This document shows, piece after piece, positions 35,939 through 43,812 of a stretch of DNA of 64,000 bases. Position 1 is the stretch's first letter. Each line of letters opens with the position of its first letter. The notes beneath the pieces were generated by a model. The model worked only from the letters and a program-made list of their open reading frames with translations. It was not told the DNA's origin and made no database searches. Location of the stretch: positions 434,001-498,000 of the forward strand of contig NZ_JAINDF010000002.1 in the NCBI RefSeq assembly GCF_023006325.1, given 5' to 3'. The position numbers were made by a program, and so were the translations under genes. The DNA is from Kordiimonas marina (lineage in GTDB: Bacteria; Pseudomonadota; Alphaproteobacteria; Sphingomonadales; Kordiimonadaceae).

Positions 35939-36568
35939 TCAGCCGCGGATCAGGTCCCAGAAGCGGCGCTCCTGCTCCGCTTCCTTGAAGCAGCCGCGGA
36001 ACTGGCGGGTGATCGTATAGACCCCCTGGTGCTTCACGCCGCGGCAGGTCATGCACTGGTGGGTGGCGTCAACGATGACGGCCACGCCCTTCGGCTTCAG
36101 ATATTTCTCGATCGCATCGGCGATCTGGGCGGTCATGGTTTCCTGTGTCTGCAGGCGGCGCGCGAAGGCCTCGACCACACGCGCGAGCTTCGAGATGCCG
36201 ACAACCCTTCCGTTGGGCATATAGGCCACGTGCGCGGTGCCTTGAACCGGCACCATATGGTGTTCGCAGTGGCTTTCAACCTGGATGCCCCGAAGCACGA
36301 CCATGTCGTCATAGCCCTCCACCTCTTCAAAGGTGCGGGACAATATTTCTTCGGGGTTGTCATGATAGCCCGCGAAAAACTCCTCATACGCCTTGGCGAC
36401 GCGTTTCGGGGTTTCGATCAGGCCTTCTCTGTCGGGGTTGTCGCCCGCCCATTTTATCAAGGTACGGACCGCGGCTTCAGCCTCGGCCCTTGTGGGGCGG
36501 TCATCGGCGTCCTGCGGGATTACCTTCAGTTCAGGATCGTTCTTGATCCTTTCAATTACGGCATCCAT
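35939..36568 (-). CDS. folE: GTP cyclohydrolase I
   Basis: 209 aa behind AAAGGAAA. The family motifs [14 protein letters not shown] (zinc Cys and His), [17 protein letters not shown] and HQCMTCRGV (second zinc Cys) are all intact. It converts GTP to dihydroneopterin triphosphate at the entry of folate synthesis. The first ~35 residues are a charged extension usual for alphaproteobacterial FolE. It is single-gene by its own terminator. Confidence 0.96.
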   Translation of the reverse strand: MDAVIERIKNDPELKVIPQDADDRPTRAEAEAAVRTLIKWAGDNPDREGLIETPKRVAKAYEEFFAGYHDNPEEILSRTFEEVEGYDDMVVLRGIQVESHCEHHMVPVQGTAHVAYMPNGRVVGISKLARVVEAFARRLQTQETMTAQIADAIEKYLKPKGVAVIVDATHQCMTCRGVKHQGVYTITRQFRGCFKEAEQERRFWDLIRG

Positions 36569-36871
36569 TCGGATTTCCTTTCTATGGTGGTCCCGCCATT
36601 ATACGCGGAACCTGTTAAAAAATCTGTTACCGGTTTTGCACTCGGTTTTTCGGCACCTCCAAAGCGTTCGGAACAGTTTACTGATATGGTCAGCTTTAGC
36701 CGGTGTTCAAGCTGCGAACAAGCTTTTCCGGGCCTATTCGCGCCTGCGTTCCGGACTTTAAGCCGCCCCTGTTGCCAAAAGCTGTCAGGAGGAAGGCCGA
36801 CTTTCCGCTTGGCTTTGGTGCGTGAGCGTCTTACGTAACCTGAAGGGTTTTGGATTTGGAATGATGTGGCG
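36569..36871. other. Divergent intergenic region between folE and the NifU-like gene
   Basis: About 300 bases that must contain two divergent promoters. I see no gene, strong terminator or clear operator. Open frames crossing it lack ribosome sites and are continuations of antisense frames. Confidence 0.5.
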
Positions 36872-37300
36872 ATGACCGAGCTTTACAACACGGACATACT
36901 GCGCTGGACGACGCGTATCGGCCATCAGGCGCGCCTGGTGGACGCCGATGTCACGGTTACCAAGACCAGCCGCATCTGCGGCAGCCGCATCAGCGCCGAT
37001 GCCAAGCTCACGCTCGGCGCCATTGCCGCCTTCGGGCAGGAAGTGAAGGCCTGCGCGCTCGGCCAGGCATCGGCCGCCATCGTCAGCCAGCATGTCATTG
37101 GCCTGACGTCGGATGAGCTGGATGATATCGCCGCGCGCTTCCGCCATATGGTGAAAACCGGGGAGGCCGACTTCCCCCCTAAATGGGCGGACCTCGCCAT
37201 CCTCGCGCCGGTTTCCGACCATCCGGGCCGCCACGGCAGTGTCATGCTGCCGTTCGAATGCCTAGAGGCCATTTTCCTCGAAGCCGACCATAAGGGCTGA
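36872..37300 (+). CDS. NifU/IscU-like iron-sulfur cluster scaffold protein
   Basis: 142 aa from the ATG at 36872 (a GTG two codons earlier is possible). Three cysteines at the IscU/SufU positions are seen: RICGSR near residue 36, EVKACALGQAS near 59 and PFECLEAI near 131. The sequence GQEVKACALGQASAAIV is typical of the alphaproteobacterial scaffold homologue next to hisI/folE. It should hold or transfer Fe-S clusters. It lacks the aspartate-rich start of classical IscU, so its exact role is uncertain. Confidence 0.88.
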   Translation: MTELYNTDILRWTTRIGHQARLVDADVTVTKTSRICGSRISADAKLTLGAIAAFGQEVKACALGQASAAIVSQHVIGLTSDELDDIAARFRHMVKTGEADFPPKWADLAILAPVSDHPGRHGSVMLPFECLEAIFLEADHKG

Positions 37301-37333
37301 GGCGATTTAGGCCGCTGATGGCAGATGTGGTAC

Positions 37334-37359
37334 CTTCTTCCTTTCCAAGAAAGGGGAAG
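37334..37359 (+). promoter_or_regulatory. Hairpin covering the ribosome site of the next gene
   Basis: CTTCTTCCTTTC at 37334-37345 pairs with GAAAGGGGAAG at 37349-37359 around CAA, giving about 11 pairs with one bulge. The 3' arm is the Shine-Dalgarno sequence of the gene starting at 37365, so the fold would hide it. It could act as an RNA thermometer or a repressible leader; it is a short structure and could also be chance. Confidence 0.45.
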
Positions 37360-37364
37360 TGCTT

Positions 37365-37622
37365 ATGTCCGCGACGGTTATCATTTCCTGTATATTGGCA
37401 CTTTCGGTGCCGGGTGTTTTGTGGGTCGGCTATCTGAACCGCAGGGGAAACCCGAATGACAAGGCCAAAGGAATCGGCTGGCAGTTCATCCGCTATACGG
37501 TCTTGGCAATATCCCTGCCGGTGGTCGCTATTCTCGCGCTCAACAATGCGCTAACCGGGGAAGCCGCGACGCTGATTGCCGGGGCCATGGGGTATGCCTT
37601 TGGCAAGAAGGACGACACCTGA
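37365..37622 (+). CDS. Small two-helix membrane protein, unknown
   Basis: 85 aa from the ATG at 37365 (a GTG at 37359 is in frame). Two hydrophobic helices, about residues 3-22 and 43-62, flank a basic loop (NRRGNPNDKAKG); a third weaker one is near the end. No family is recognised. Its ribosome site GGGGAAG sits within the hairpin just upstream. It converges on the gene for the small secreted Cys protein. Confidence 0.65.
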   Translation: MSATVIISCILALSVPGVLWVGYLNRRGNPNDKAKGIGWQFIRYTVLAISLPVVAILALNNALTGEAATLIAGAMGYAFGKKDDT

Positions 37623-37692
37623 AAAAACAAACGGCCGCTCCATCTGGGCGGCCGGGTCGTTTTGCTATAAGTCTGTCGTGCGCTCGGGTATC

Positions 37693-37866
37693 TCAGGCCT
37701 CGTCGCCGCGCTTCTTCTGGGCTTCGCGGCAGGGGCAGCCGGCCTTGCTTTCCATGTGACAGGCCATCGGCTTGCCGTTCGCGCCGGGTTTCGCAACCAC
37801 GGCACTGGTGCCGGATAGTGCGAAGGACAGCACAAGCGCCGCCTTGAAATAGCCTTTGAATAACAT
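37693..37866 (-). CDS. Small secreted Cys/His/Met-containing peptide
   Basis: 57 aa from the ATG at 37866, which follows AAGGGGGAGAA at good distance. The first ~25 residues are a signal peptide (KAALVLSFALSGTSAVVA). The mature part is about 32 residues and contains KPMACHMESKAGCPCRE, with three cysteines plus His and Met residues that could bind a metal such as copper or zinc. A longer frame to 37971 has no better start. No known family is recognised. Confidence 0.65.
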   Translation of the reverse strand: MLFKGYFKAALVLSFALSGTSAVVAKPGANGKPMACHMESKAGCPCREAQKKRGDEA

Positions 37867-38097
37867 GGGTTCTCCCCCTTCACTGTCGCCCGATATGGGT
37901 ATGTCCGGTTTTGTTTTCAATACCGTATTGCAGTTACCATAGCACAAAAGCCGCTCCCCCGTGTTCAACATTTCCGGATAGTACGTTATGCGCCCGTGTA
38001 TGCGCGGCCGACTATGCCCCCATGGAAAGACGGGGCAGCAGGCGGGCTTGTGAAGCGGTTGTCATAACCTCTCTCTCGTCACCCACCCTCTCACCTT

Positions 38098-38194
38098 TCG
38101 TCATTCGCCGACTTGATCGGCGAACCTAGGAACATTGACCTAACCGATTGACGCCGGTGTTCCTGGGCCCGCCGGCCAAGCCGTCGGGTGACGA
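38098..38194. repeat. Double-hairpin intergenic repeat, copy A2
   Basis: Arms 38098-38134 and 38156-38194 match copy A1: TCGTCATTCGCCGACTTGAT... on the left, GTGTTCCTGGG... and GGTGACGA on the right. The centre shares TAACCG with the other copies. Compensating changes (GACTTGATC against GGCTTGACC) keep the stems paired, which supports RNA or DNA structure. Confidence 0.85.
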
Positions 38195-38206
38195 TAGAAA
38201 ATACAG

Positions 38207-38331
38207 TGTCACTCCGGGTCTTGAACCCGGAGTCCATGCGATGCTGGAAATGGCTGAAGCGGAGGCCGGTACCGTATGGATACCGGGGTCAGGTGGCGTA
38301 AACGCCAGCTTCGCAAACCCGGTATGACAAG
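38207..38331. repeat. Second intergenic repeat (B), with a 3' part shared at 41026-41056
   Basis: Begins with the hairpin CTCCGGG-TCTTGAA-CCCGGAG and ends with ACGCCAGCTTCGCAAA followed by CCGGTATGACAAG. This last ~30 bases recurs almost exactly at 41026-41056. Similar CCCGGA...TACCGGGGTCA elements are frequent in alphaproteobacterial intergenic DNA. Confidence 0.7.
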
Positions 38332-38445
38332 AGGAGAATAGGGTGGGGGTGAGCTCTTTTGTCTCCCATCCTTTGTCCTATTGTGGTTGAAGAAATAACC
38401 CTTTTGGGCGTATGGCTTTAGGGCGTGTAAAAAGGGAGACCCGTC

Positions 38446-39957
38446 ATGGAAGTTGCTCAACTGCTGCAGTTTGTTCTGGCCGTCCTCAAGGTTCTTGCGG
38501 TCGTGTTCGTCTTCGCGCTGGGGCTTTTCATCCTGTGGCTCGGCGTCGCTTATGTGCGGGACAAAACCCAAACCGCCAGCACGCTCAAGCGCAACTATCC
38601 GGTGATCGCGCGCTTCCGGTACCTGTTTGAACATCTGGGCGAGTTTTTCCGCCAGTATTTTTTCGCCTTCGACCGGGAGGAACTGCCTTTCAACCGCGCC
38701 GAACGCAGCTGGGTCTACCGCGCCGCCAAGGATGTGGACACCACCGTCGCCTTCGGCTCCACCCGGGACCTGCGCCCCGCAGGCACGGTGTTTTTCGTCA
38801 ACTGCCCATTCCCGACGCTGGCGCATGATACGCCCACCCGGGCGGTGACGGTGGGGCCGCACGCGCGCCACCCCTATACCACCAATTCCATCTTCAATAT
38901 CTCGGGTATGAGCTACGGCGCCATCTCCATCCCCGCCGTGCGCGCGCTGTCAAAAGGTGCCAAGATGGCGGGTATCTGGATGAACACGGGTGAGGGCGGC
39001 CTCAGCCCCTACCACCTCGAAGGCGGCTGTGACATCGTCTTCCAGATCGGCACGGGCAAGTTCGGCGTGCGCACCCCCGACGGCAAGCTGGATGATGACA
39101 AGCTGATGGGTGTGGCGTCCCACGCCCAGGTCAAGATGATCGAAATCAAACTCAGTCAGGGTGCCAAGCCCGGCAAGGGCGGCATGCTGCCCGGCGTCAA
39201 GGTGACGGAAGAAATCGCCCGCATCCGGGGGCTTCAGCCTGGGGAGGACGCCATCAGCCCCAACCGTCACCCGGAGGTGGACAGCGTCGATGACCTTCTG
39301 GACATGGTCGCCCACGTGCGGGAGGTTTCAGGCAAGCCGACGGGCTTCAAGGCGGTGATGGGTGGCAACAGCTTCCTTGATGACCTGTGTGAAGCCATCA
39401 AGAAACGCGGGGCCGAAAGCGCGCCGGATTTCATCACCATCGACAGCGCCGACGGCGGCACGGGTGCGGCGCCCATGAGCCTGATTGACAATATGGGCAT
39501 GCCGCTCAAGGAAAGCCTGCCGCTTCTGGTCGATACGCTCAAGCGCCATGGGCTGCGTGAGCGGATCAAGGTGTGCGCGTCCGGCAAGCTGGTGAACCCG
39601 TCCGAGGTGGCGTGGGCCTACTGCGCCGGGGCGGATTTCGTCAATTCGGCGCGCGGGTTCCTGTTCGCGCTCGGCTGTATCCAGTCGCTGCGCTGTAACA
39701 CCAACACCTGCCCGACCGGTATCACCACCCATAACAAGAAGCTTCAGTATGGCCTCGACCCCGCCAACAAGGCGGTGCGCGTGGCGCATTATGCGCAGAA
39801 TATGCACAAGGAGATCGAGATCATCGCCCACAGCTGCGGCGTCGACGGCCCGCGCGGCCTGACCCGCCACCACGCCCGCCTCTCGCTCGGCAACGGCCGC
39901 TCCGTCGCCATGAACGAGCTGTTCCCGGAGGTCGATGAAGCGAAAGCGGCGGGGTAA
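38446..39957 (+). CDS. FMN-binding glutamate-synthase-like protein, membrane-anchored
   Basis: 503 aa. An N-terminal hydrophobic helix (about 10-38) is followed by the FMN/Fe-S domain of glutamate synthase large subunits: NISGMSYGAIS, GEGGLSPYH, DSADGGTGAAP and the [3Fe-4S] cluster region CIQSLRCNTNTCPTG. The glutaminase and C-terminal GXGXG domains of GltB are missing, so it is a stand-alone synthase-like module, possibly using ammonia or acting on another substrate. These proteins are widespread but not well characterised. Confidence 0.88.
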   Translation: MEVAQLLQFVLAVLKVLAVVFVFALGLFILWLGVAYVRDKTQTASTLKRNYPVIARFRYLFEHLGEFFRQYFFAFDREELPFNRAERSWVYRAAKDVDTTVAFGSTRDLRPAGTVFFVNCPFPTLAHDTPTRAVTVGPHARHPYTTNSIFNISGMSYGAISIPAVRALSKGAKMAGIWMNTGEGGLSPYHLEGGCDIVFQIGTGKFGVRTPDGKLDDDKLMGVASHAQVKMIEIKLSQGAKPGKGGMLPGVKVTEEIARIRGLQPGEDAISPNRHPEVDSVDDLLDMVAHVREVSGKPTGFKAVMGGNSFLDDLCEAIKKRGAESAPDFITIDSADGGTGAAPMSLIDNMGMPLKESLPLLVDTLKRHGLRERIKVCASGKLVNPSEVAWAYCAGADFVNSARGFLFALGCIQSLRCNTNTCPTGITTHNKKLQYGLDPANKAVRVAHYAQNMHKEIEIIAHSCGVDGPRGLTRHHARLSLGNGRSVAMNELFPEVDEAKAAG

Positions 39958-39967
39958 CCCTCTACCT

Positions 39968-40063
39968 TCGTCATTCGCCGACTTGATCGGAGGGTCCAGG
40001 AACACAGCCTTTAACCGGTAAATTCCGTGTTCCTGGGTTCGCCGATCAAGTCGGCGAATGACA
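39968..40063. repeat. Double-hairpin intergenic repeat, copy A3
   Basis: Left arm from TCGTCATTCGCCGACTTGAT at 39968 and right arm GTGTTCCTGGGTTCGCCGAT ending at 40063, with TTTAACCGGTAAA at the centre. The left arm has drifted (CGGAGGGTC). It sits between convergent genes (38446-39957 and 40084-40560). Confidence 0.85.
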
Positions 40064-40083
40064 ATGAAATGTAGTTTTTTGGA

Positions 40084-40560
40084 CTAATGAGCGGCCAAAT
40101 CCGCCAGTGCCTTGGCGGCATCAGGGTGGCCCTGTTTGGCGGCCATGCCCAGATATTTGCGCGCTCTGGACAGGTTCACCCGCGCCCCGCGCCCATCCCG
40201 GTACATGAGGCCGAGGCGGTATTGCGCTTCGGCAAGGCCGGGGCTCGCCGGGCCTGAATTAACCGGCATGGTATAGCCTGCTACGTCACCTGCGGGCGGC
40301 ACGTAAATGTAGGTCTGGCCGCTTGAAGCGGCGGCGGCCTGCTTATAATAGCGCACCGCCAGCTTCTCATCCTTCTCCACGCCCTTGCCGGTTTCATAGG
40401 CCCAGCCGAGCGCGAAGGCCGACTGCCGGTTGCCCCGGCAACTGTCCGCCTTCAAATCAGCAATCTGCGATCCGTCTGACCGTGTGCTGCACACCAGTCC
40501 ACCAAGGTTCGCACAGCCGGACAGCATGAGCGCGACGCAGAAGGCGAGAGCGGGTTTCAT
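40084..40560 (-). CDS. Sel1-repeat lipoprotein
   Basis: 158 aa. A lipoprotein signal ends at LSGC (Cys15). Two Sel1-like repeats are visible: ALGWAYETGKGVEKDEKLAVRYY and, after a spacer, AQYRLGLMYRDGRGARVNLSRARKYL. Sel1 repeats bind proteins, and such lipoproteins act in envelope assembly or stress signalling. The start codon touches the stop codon of the zinc-finger gene upstream, so the pair is translationally coupled. Confidence 0.82.
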   Translation of the reverse strand: MKPALAFCVALMLSGCANLGGLVCSTRSDGSQIADLKADSCRGNRQSAFALGWAYETGKGVEKDEKLAVRYYKQAAAASSGQTYIYVPPAGDVAGYTMPVNSGPASPGLAEAQYRLGLMYRDGRGARVNLSRARKYLGMAAKQGHPDAAKALADLAAH

Positions 40561-40920
40561 TCAGCGGGACCGCCTGAATTTCATGGACATGGCCATGCCG
40601 ATGAGGCCGATACCCATCAGGGCGATGAGGGGGCCTCCGGCCTTGTCGCCTCCAATCATGAGGAAGCCGCCCATGGCGGTGATACAGATTCCTGCCAGCA
40701 TACCGCCCAAAACCGAGGGGGATCGCCATGACGACCGACGGGCAATGGCTTGCGCGCTCATGCGCATGACCGTGGCTGTCTGTTCTGCCCCATTGGCACA
40801 TGCGTCATTGTCGCAACTGATGCCAGCCTCGTTCTCCCGTGCGCAGTCCGGGCAAACGCCCTTGTGGCAGGCCTTGCATGTGGCGACGGCTGCGTGGTCA
40901 TGATGGTTAAAGCACTGCAT
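40561..40920 (-). CDS. B-box-type zinc-binding membrane protein
   Basis: 119 aa from the ATG at 40920 behind GAGGGGGA. The N-terminus has a B-box-like zinc pattern: CFNHHDH, then CKACHKGVCPDC, then CDNDAC. One or two hydrophobic segments (about 70-110) anchor the C-terminal half. Similar short bacterial proteins carry a zinc knuckle on the cytoplasmic face and are not characterised. It is directly coupled to the Sel1 lipoprotein gene. Confidence 0.75.
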   Translation of the reverse strand: MQCFNHHDHAAVATCKACHKGVCPDCARENEAGISCDNDACANGAEQTATVMRMSAQAIARRSSWRSPSVLGGMLAGICITAMGGFLMIGGDKAGGPLIALMGIGLIGMAMSMKFRRSR

Positions 40921-41025
40921 GAAATCCCCCTCGTTCATGGCATGGTTGCATCCCGCTTACCATGTGGGAATGACAGGACAAAGTGGAAATGCTTGTGCTG
41001 CGAAACTCTCAGAAAACACCCATGT

Positions 41026-41056
41026 CACGCCAGCTTCGCAAAACCGGTATGACAAG
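41026..41056. repeat. Copy of the 3' part of repeat B
   Basis: ACGCCAGCTTCGCAAA followed by ACCGGTATGACAAG matches the end of repeat B at 38300-38331 with one difference. It lies in the gap between the zinc-finger gene and selO. Confidence 0.7.
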
Positions 41057-41072
41057 GTAGATAGAACCCACC

Positions 41073-41127
41073 GTCACCCCGAACTTGTTTCAGGGTCCAT
41101 GGATGCTGAAACAAGTTCAGCATGACG
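41073..41127. repeat. Palindromic intergenic repeat C
   Basis: CACCCCGAACTTGTTTCAG at the left and CTGAAACAAGTTCAGCATGA at the right form a hairpin over GGTCCATGGATG. This CCGAACTTGTTTCAGGG pattern is a well-known dispersed repeat type in marine and sphingomonad alphaproteobacteria. It ends just after the selO stop and may act as its terminator. Confidence 0.75.
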
Positions 41128-41139
41128 AAGGGAAGAGGG

Positions 41140-42555
41140 TTAGCCCTTCAGCGCCTCACCCATTTCCCTGATGCGGTCGATCTTGTCATAGAGCGGTTGC
41201 CAGTCGTCACGCTCGGCGATGTGGGCCCATATCTCCTCCACTTCGTCGATCAGCATGGTGCAGGGCTCGGCGCGGTCGAAGTAGGGGTGGCTGAGGGCGT
41301 TGTCGCGTGCCGGGCCGTAGGCCATCAGCGCGGCTTTCATGTCCTGCCATTTCTCGGCGTTATAGCGCGCGGCCTCCGGGCTTTTCATCGCGCGGTCGAG
41401 GCTCGCGGCCCCGCCGTACCAGTCGAAGAAGAAGCGCTCATAGCCCACGTCCTCTTCCAGCATGAAATTATTGACCAGCGTGAGCATGGCATCGTCCGCC
41501 GCATCATCCTTGGGCTTCAGCCCCAGCCGTTTCATCAGCGCGGTCCTGAGCGCGGCGACATACTGGTGCGGGAACGGCGCCAGCACGTCCTTGAGCGCGT
41601 CTTCGGGCGCAAGGTCGGCCAGCGCGCCGCCAAGCTGGTAGATGTTCCAGTGCAGGGCATCGGCCTGCCGCCCGTAAGCATAAAGCCCGGTCTCATCGAA
41701 ATAGGCGGCGGTGAAGCCAAGCTCCAGCGTCGGCAGGAAGCGCCAGGGGCCGAAATCGAAAATCTCGCCGGTGATGTTGATATTGTCGGTGTTGAGGACG
41801 CCGTGCACGAAGCCCGCCGCCATCAGGTCCGCACCCTGGCGGGCCACCCGTTCGCTCACCCGGCCCAGCAGGTCGAGCGCGCGGTCGGCGGCGCTGCCTT
41901 TCGGGGTGACGCCGTAATAGTGCGTGAGGCAATAGTCGACCAGCTTTTCCAGCCGCTCGGTGTCCGTGTAAAACGCGTGGCGCTGGAAGGTGCCGATGCG
42001 GATATGGCCGTGGGTCAGCCGGGTCATGACGGCGGAACGCGTGGGCGAGGGCTCGTCATGGCGCATCAGGCTTTCGCCGGTCTCGATGATACTGAAAGTG
42101 CGGCTGGTGTAGGTGCCGAGGGCCTCGAGCATCTCACTCGCCATGATCTCGCGCACGCCGCCCTTCAGGGTTAGCCGTCCGTCCGCCGTGCGGCTAAAAG
42201 GTGTCAGGCCGCTGCCCTTGGTGCCCAGGTCCATCAGGCGGTTCTGCGTGTCCCGTAGTTGCGCGAACAGGAAGCCGCGCCCGTCGCCGATTTCGGGGTT
42301 ATAGACCCGGAACTGGTGGCCGTGGTAGCGCTGGGCCAGCGGTTTCTCAAGGCTGCCGGGCAGGGGGGCGAAGCGGCCGAAATGGGCGGCCCATTCGTCG
42401 TCCGTCAGGTCCGCGAGGCCGACCTCCGCCGCCGCGCGGTCATTGCGGAAGCGGATTTTGGTCTCCGGGAACTGGGCGGCCTCGACCGGGTCGGCGAAGC
42501 CTTCGCCGAGGGTCAGGAAGGCCGTTTCCGGCCGGTATGCGGGGCTCACGGGCAT
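41140..42555 (-). CDS. selO: Protein adenylyltransferase SelO (YdiU)
   Basis: 471 aa. The pseudokinase-fold signatures are visible: YHGHQFRVYNPEIGDGRG, LMDLGTKGSGLTPFSR, GGVREIMASEMLEALG, VHGVLNTDNINITGE and FDFGPWRF. Known SelO proteins AMPylate redox-active proteins in oxidative stress. The selenocysteine of animal forms is not expected in bacteria. It begins two bases after the nitroreductase stop and ends the operon GNAT-nitroreductase-selO. Confidence 0.93.
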   Translation of the reverse strand: MPVSPAYRPETAFLTLGEGFADPVEAAQFPETKIRFRNDRAAAEVGLADLTDDEWAAHFGRFAPLPGSLEKPLAQRYHGHQFRVYNPEIGDGRGFLFAQLRDTQNRLMDLGTKGSGLTPFSRTADGRLTLKGGVREIMASEMLEALGTYTSRTFSIIETGESLMRHDEPSPTRSAVMTRLTHGHIRIGTFQRHAFYTDTERLEKLVDYCLTHYYGVTPKGSAADRALDLLGRVSERVARQGADLMAAGFVHGVLNTDNINITGEIFDFGPWRFLPTLELGFTAAYFDETGLYAYGRQADALHWNIYQLGGALADLAPEDALKDVLAPFPHQYVAALRTALMKRLGLKPKDDAADDAMLTLVNNFMLEEDVGYERFFFDWYGGAASLDRAMKSPEAARYNAEKWQDMKAALMAYGPARDNALSHPYFDRAEPCTMLIDEVEEIWAHIAERDDWQPLYDKIDRIREMGEALKG

Positions 42556-42557
42556 GA

Positions 42558-43145
42558 TTACTCAGGCCAGCCCCACTGGGCGACGTCCTCAAGCGCCGGG
42601 CGCGGGCGTTCGGTCGGCGCCTTCGCCTGGTTGCCGAAGAAGATGAAGCCGGCGATCTTCTCGTGTTCAGCGAGGCCGAGGCCCGCCTTCACCGTCGGGC
42701 TATAGGACGCCCAGCCGGTCAGCCAGCAGCCGACATAGCCAAGCGCGGTCGCCGCCACCAGCATGTTCTGGCACGCGGCCCCCGCGGACAGCTCCTGCTC
42801 CCACACCGGGATCGGCGCGTTTTCCTTGGGGGATGAGATCGCCACCAGAAGGGTCGGGCCTTGCGTCGCGTAGCCTTTCATCTTCTCGGCTACCGCCGGG
42901 TTGGTTTCATTCTCTTCAATGAGCGCGCGGGCGATCAACTCGCCCAGGGGCTCACGGTCCGCACCGGTCAGCACGATATAGCGCCAGGGGCTCAGCTTGC
43001 CGTGGTCCGGCACGCGCGCCCCGGCGGCGAGGATTTTTTCCATCGCTGCCCGGTCCGGGCCGGGGCCGACCATCTCCCGCGCTTTCACGCTGCGGCGGGT
43101 CATCAGAAGGTCGTAGGTTTCGGCATTGGGGCTGTTGAAGGTCAT
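42558..43145 (-). CDS. Nitroreductase family FMN enzyme (YdjA-like)
   Basis: 195 aa. TRRSVKAREMVGPGPD carries the FMN-phosphate site, ARVPDHGKLSPWRYIVLTG is the YdjA-type signature, and LGYVGCWLTGW and FIFFGNQ are later family motifs. It reduces nitro groups or similar electrophiles with NAD(P)H. It sits 22 bases after the GNAT gene and two before selO, so a stress-linked operon is likely. Confidence 0.9.
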   Translation of the reverse strand: MTFNSPNAETYDLLMTRRSVKAREMVGPGPDRAAMEKILAAGARVPDHGKLSPWRYIVLTGADREPLGELIARALIEENETNPAVAEKMKGYATQGPTLLVAISSPKENAPIPVWEQELSAGAACQNMLVAATALGYVGCWLTGWASYSPTVKAGLGLAEHEKIAGFIFFGNQAKAPTERPRPALEDVAQWGWPE

Positions 43146-43167
43146 TCGGGGGTCCAGATGTCAGGGG

Positions 43168-43677
43168 TTATTTCAGATGTTTATAGAAGATGCAGGTGTC
43201 GGTCACAACGCCGCCGGTGTCTATCACATAATCGGGGATGATGCCCGCGCGGGTGTAGCCCAAGCGTTCGTATAGCCCGTCGGCGATGTCGCCCCGGCGG
43301 GTGTCCAGCACCAGAAGCGTGCGCCCGGCATCGTGCGCCGCCTGCTCGAGCGCGGCCATCAGCGCCTTTGCGGTGCCCTTGCCGCGCGCGGCGGGGGCGA
43401 CCATCAGCTTCTGCACTTCAGCGCGGTGACGGCCGTTCGGGCGCATCTCAAGCGCCAGTTGAACCGTGCCCAGCACGGTGCCGCTTTCAGATGCGACCAG
43501 CATCAGCTTGCTGCCGTCCGCAAGCTGGCGTTCGACCGCGTGCCAGTAGGCCGCCGCGTCTTCTTCCGGCAGCGGGGCGTGGAAGCCGATGGACGCACCG
43601 TCCGCCACCGTGTCGATCAGCAATTTCTGAAGGGCGGGCAGGTGCGGTTTCAGGCTTTCGATAGGCTCGATTTTCAT
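43168..43677 (-). CDS. GNAT-family N-acetyltransferase
   Basis: 169 aa from the ATG at 43677 with GAGGAATC in front; a longer start at 43695 is possible. The acetyl-CoA loop is VQKLMVAPAARGKGTAKALM, with LLVLDTRRGDIADGLYERLGY as the C-terminal strand. Acceptor unknown. It is the first gene of the operon with the nitroreductase and selO, and is divergent from the PQQ-dehydrogenase gene. Confidence 0.87.
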   Translation of the reverse strand: MKIEPIESLKPHLPALQKLLIDTVADGASIGFHAPLPEEDAAAYWHAVERQLADGSKLMLVASESGTVLGTVQLALEMRPNGRHRAEVQKLMVAPAARGKGTAKALMAALEQAAHDAGRTLLVLDTRRGDIADGLYERLGYTRAGIIPDYVIDTGGVVTDTCIFYKHLK

Positions 43678-43812
43678 GCGCGGGTGATTCCTCATGTGTC
43701 CGGGGTCCGTCCGGATTGTTTGCGCGTTCAGATTGATTATCACTTTCTTGTTGTTTTCGAAACCGGGTCGGATGGGCTATAGGTAAAGTTCACCGGATCA
43801 AGGGGGAATATC

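Larger units (their letters stand above)
37867..38445. other. Gene-free region carrying two palindromic repeats
   Basis: 579 bases upstream of the glutamate-synthase-like gene. It holds repeat copy A2 (38098-38194) and repeat B (38207-38331), leaving ~110 bases for the promoter of the downstream gene. Several minus and plus frames cross it, but none has a ribosome site or a recognisable product. Confidence 0.6.
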
